Assembly: GCA_964603125.1 (NCBI GenBank)
Contig: CAZRUA010000153.1
Span: forward strand, 1-5,516
DNA: 5,516 bases
Direction of reading: 5' to 3'
From: CAZRUA01 sp964603125
GTDB taxonomy: Bacteria; Bacteroidota; Bacteroidia; B-17B0; Aurantibacillaceae
Shown: one piece after another, positions 4,578 to 5,516 of the stretch
Numbering within the stretch: the first letter of the stretch is position 1
Layout of the letters: every line of letters begins with the position of its first letter
The notes under the pieces: model-generated
Seen by the model: the letters and a program-made list of their open reading frames with translations, nothing else
Told to the model about the DNA's origin: nothing
The model's database searches: none
Program-made: the position numbers and the translations under genes

Positions 4578-5516
4578 ATGTATACGTTTAGAAAAATAGT
4601 CGGCTTAGTTTTATTTTGGATGGTTGTTTTCTTTGTGGGTAGAGTATGTTTCTACCTTTGCCAATTGCCACTGCCAAAAGAAGCTAGCTTTGGATTAATA
4701 TTTCAATCTTTTTATAAGGGTATATTTATTGATTTTTCAACGATAGCTTATTTGCTTTTTTTACCACTTACCTTATTATTGTTGTTTTATATAACGAGTA
4801 GGAATTTATTTTTAAAAGTATTTAATATAGTAAATTACATTTTAATTTTTGTTTATAGTGTGATTTTTATTGGAGAGTCTTGTCTTTACCGAGAATGGCA
4901 AAGTAAAATTAATATACAAGTAATGGTTAATATTTCCAAACCAGGTGTTGTTTTGGAATCCGTTTCATGGGGCTTATTAATTTTATTTATTGTTCTGGTT
5001 TCCGTAATGGTGTTTTTAGCCATAAAATTTTATAATAGATTACTAAGAAAGAATGACGATACTATTCTTGTTAGAGATGCAGTTAAATATAGGATCATTA
5101 AAAGTTTAATATCTGTTCTGTTAATTTTGCCATCATTGTTAATAGCACTTCGTGGTGGTATTCAAAAATTCCCTATTCAAATTAGCGATGCTTATTTCTG
5201 TAACATCCCAATTGTAAATGATGCTTCTGCAAATCCCTTATGGAATAGTCTTTTTGTTTGCTTAGAATTTTTTCATCAATCAAAACAAAATCAATACAAA
5301 GTAATCCCAACTGAAGAGGCGAATAGTATTGTTAAAGAAATATATTCAATCGAAGGTGATTCAACTACTTACGTTATCACAAATGAAAGACCTAATATAG
5401 TTTTTATTATTTTGGAGAGTTGGAGTGCAAGTTTATCTCTAAAATTGGGAGGAGATAATTTTACACCTTTTGTCGACTCATTAAGTAATACAGGAATTGT
5501 TTTTAGCACAGCTTAT
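4578..5516 (+). CDS. LTA synthase-family membrane sulfatase (alkaline phosphatase superfamily), N-terminal part
   Basis: An open frame of 313 codons runs from the ATG at 4578 to the right edge without a stop. Its product starts MYTFRKIVGLVLFWMVVFFV. About five hydrophobic segments (near 8-28, 53-72, 83-99, 131-150, 174-191) form the LtaS-type membrane domain. These are followed by RGGIQKFPIQISDAY (192-206), close to the RGG-x-Q-x-x-P-I-x-x-x-DA signature of Bacteroidota members of this family. The extracytoplasmic sulfatase domain begins at about 271 with PNIVFIILESWSASL, where E280 corresponds to the metal-binding Glu of the family, then LGGDNFTPFVDSL. The nucleophilic Thr/Ser and the later Asp/His ligands lie beyond the window, so catalytic competence cannot be judged. 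The family transfers phosphoglycerol, phosphoethanolamine or similar groups to envelope polymers or lipids; in Bacteroidota without lipoteichoic acid the substrate is generally unknown. Codon use is AT-rich like its neighbours. Confidence 0.92.
   Translation, partial: MYTFRKIVGLVLFWMVVFFVGRVCFYLCQLPLPKEASFGLIFQSFYKGIFIDFSTIAYLLFLPLTLLLLFYITSRNLFLKVFNIVNYILIFVYSVIFIGESCLYREWQSKINIQVMVNISKPGVVLESVSWGLLILFIVLVSVMVFLAIKFYNRLLRKNDDTILVRDAVKYRIIKSLISVLLILPSLLIALRGGIQKFPIQISDAYFCNIPIVNDASANPLWNSLFVCLEFFHQSKQNQYKVIPTEEANSIVKEIYSIEGDSTTYVITNERPNIVFIILESWSASLSLKLGGDNFTPFVDSLSNTGIVFSTAY

Overview
The window is AT-rich chromosomal DNA that looks like Bacteroidota. Evidence for this is a TonB-dependent receptor with an N-terminal carboxypeptidase-regulatory-like domain, a WbqC-like protein, an LtaS-type membrane sulfatase of the Bacteroidota kind, the lack of clear Shine-Dalgarno sequences, and TAnnTTTG (Bacteroidota -7 box) motifs just in front of three start codons. 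I cannot name a genus. No rRNA, tRNA, CRISPR array or mobile element is visible.

Layout. Five genes read leftward (minus strand). In transcription order they are: a WbqC-like protein (4451-3894), a biotin/lipoyl carrier protein of BCCP type (3859-3359), a Tat-exported Mn-type superoxide dismutase (3357-2617), an outer-membrane TonB-dependent receptor (2602-164), and the first 22 codons of ruvX/yqgF (66-1, running off the left edge). A sixth gene reads rightward from 4578 and runs off the right edge; it is the membrane-embedded N-terminal part of an LTA-synthase-type sulfatase. Coding density is high. The only sizeable gaps are 67-163 (97 nt, before ruvX) and 4452-4577 (126 nt, the divergent promoter region).

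How the genes fit together. BCCP, SOD and receptor are tightly packed (1 nt, then 14 nt), so they are probably cotranscribed, with translation of SOD coupled to that of BCCP. WbqC is 34 nt upstream and may belong to the same unit, although a TAAATTTG motif just before the BCCP start suggests a separate promoter. ruvX has its own promoter motif and is probably a separate unit. The SOD carries a twin-arginine signal and the receptor a Sec signal, so the distal part of the operon serves the cell envelope (superoxide defence and uptake across the outer membrane), while the BCCP is a cytosolic carboxylase subunit without its partner subunits in view. The divergent pair, WbqC-like and LtaS-like, are both plausibly envelope-polymer genes and share a 126-nt region that contains a perfect 20-bp dyad.

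Most of this is ordinary housekeeping and envelope content. I see no clear new multi-gene system. The points most worth a second look are the coupled BCCP/exported-SOD/receptor arrangement, the divergent-region palindrome, and the start-proximal promoter motifs.
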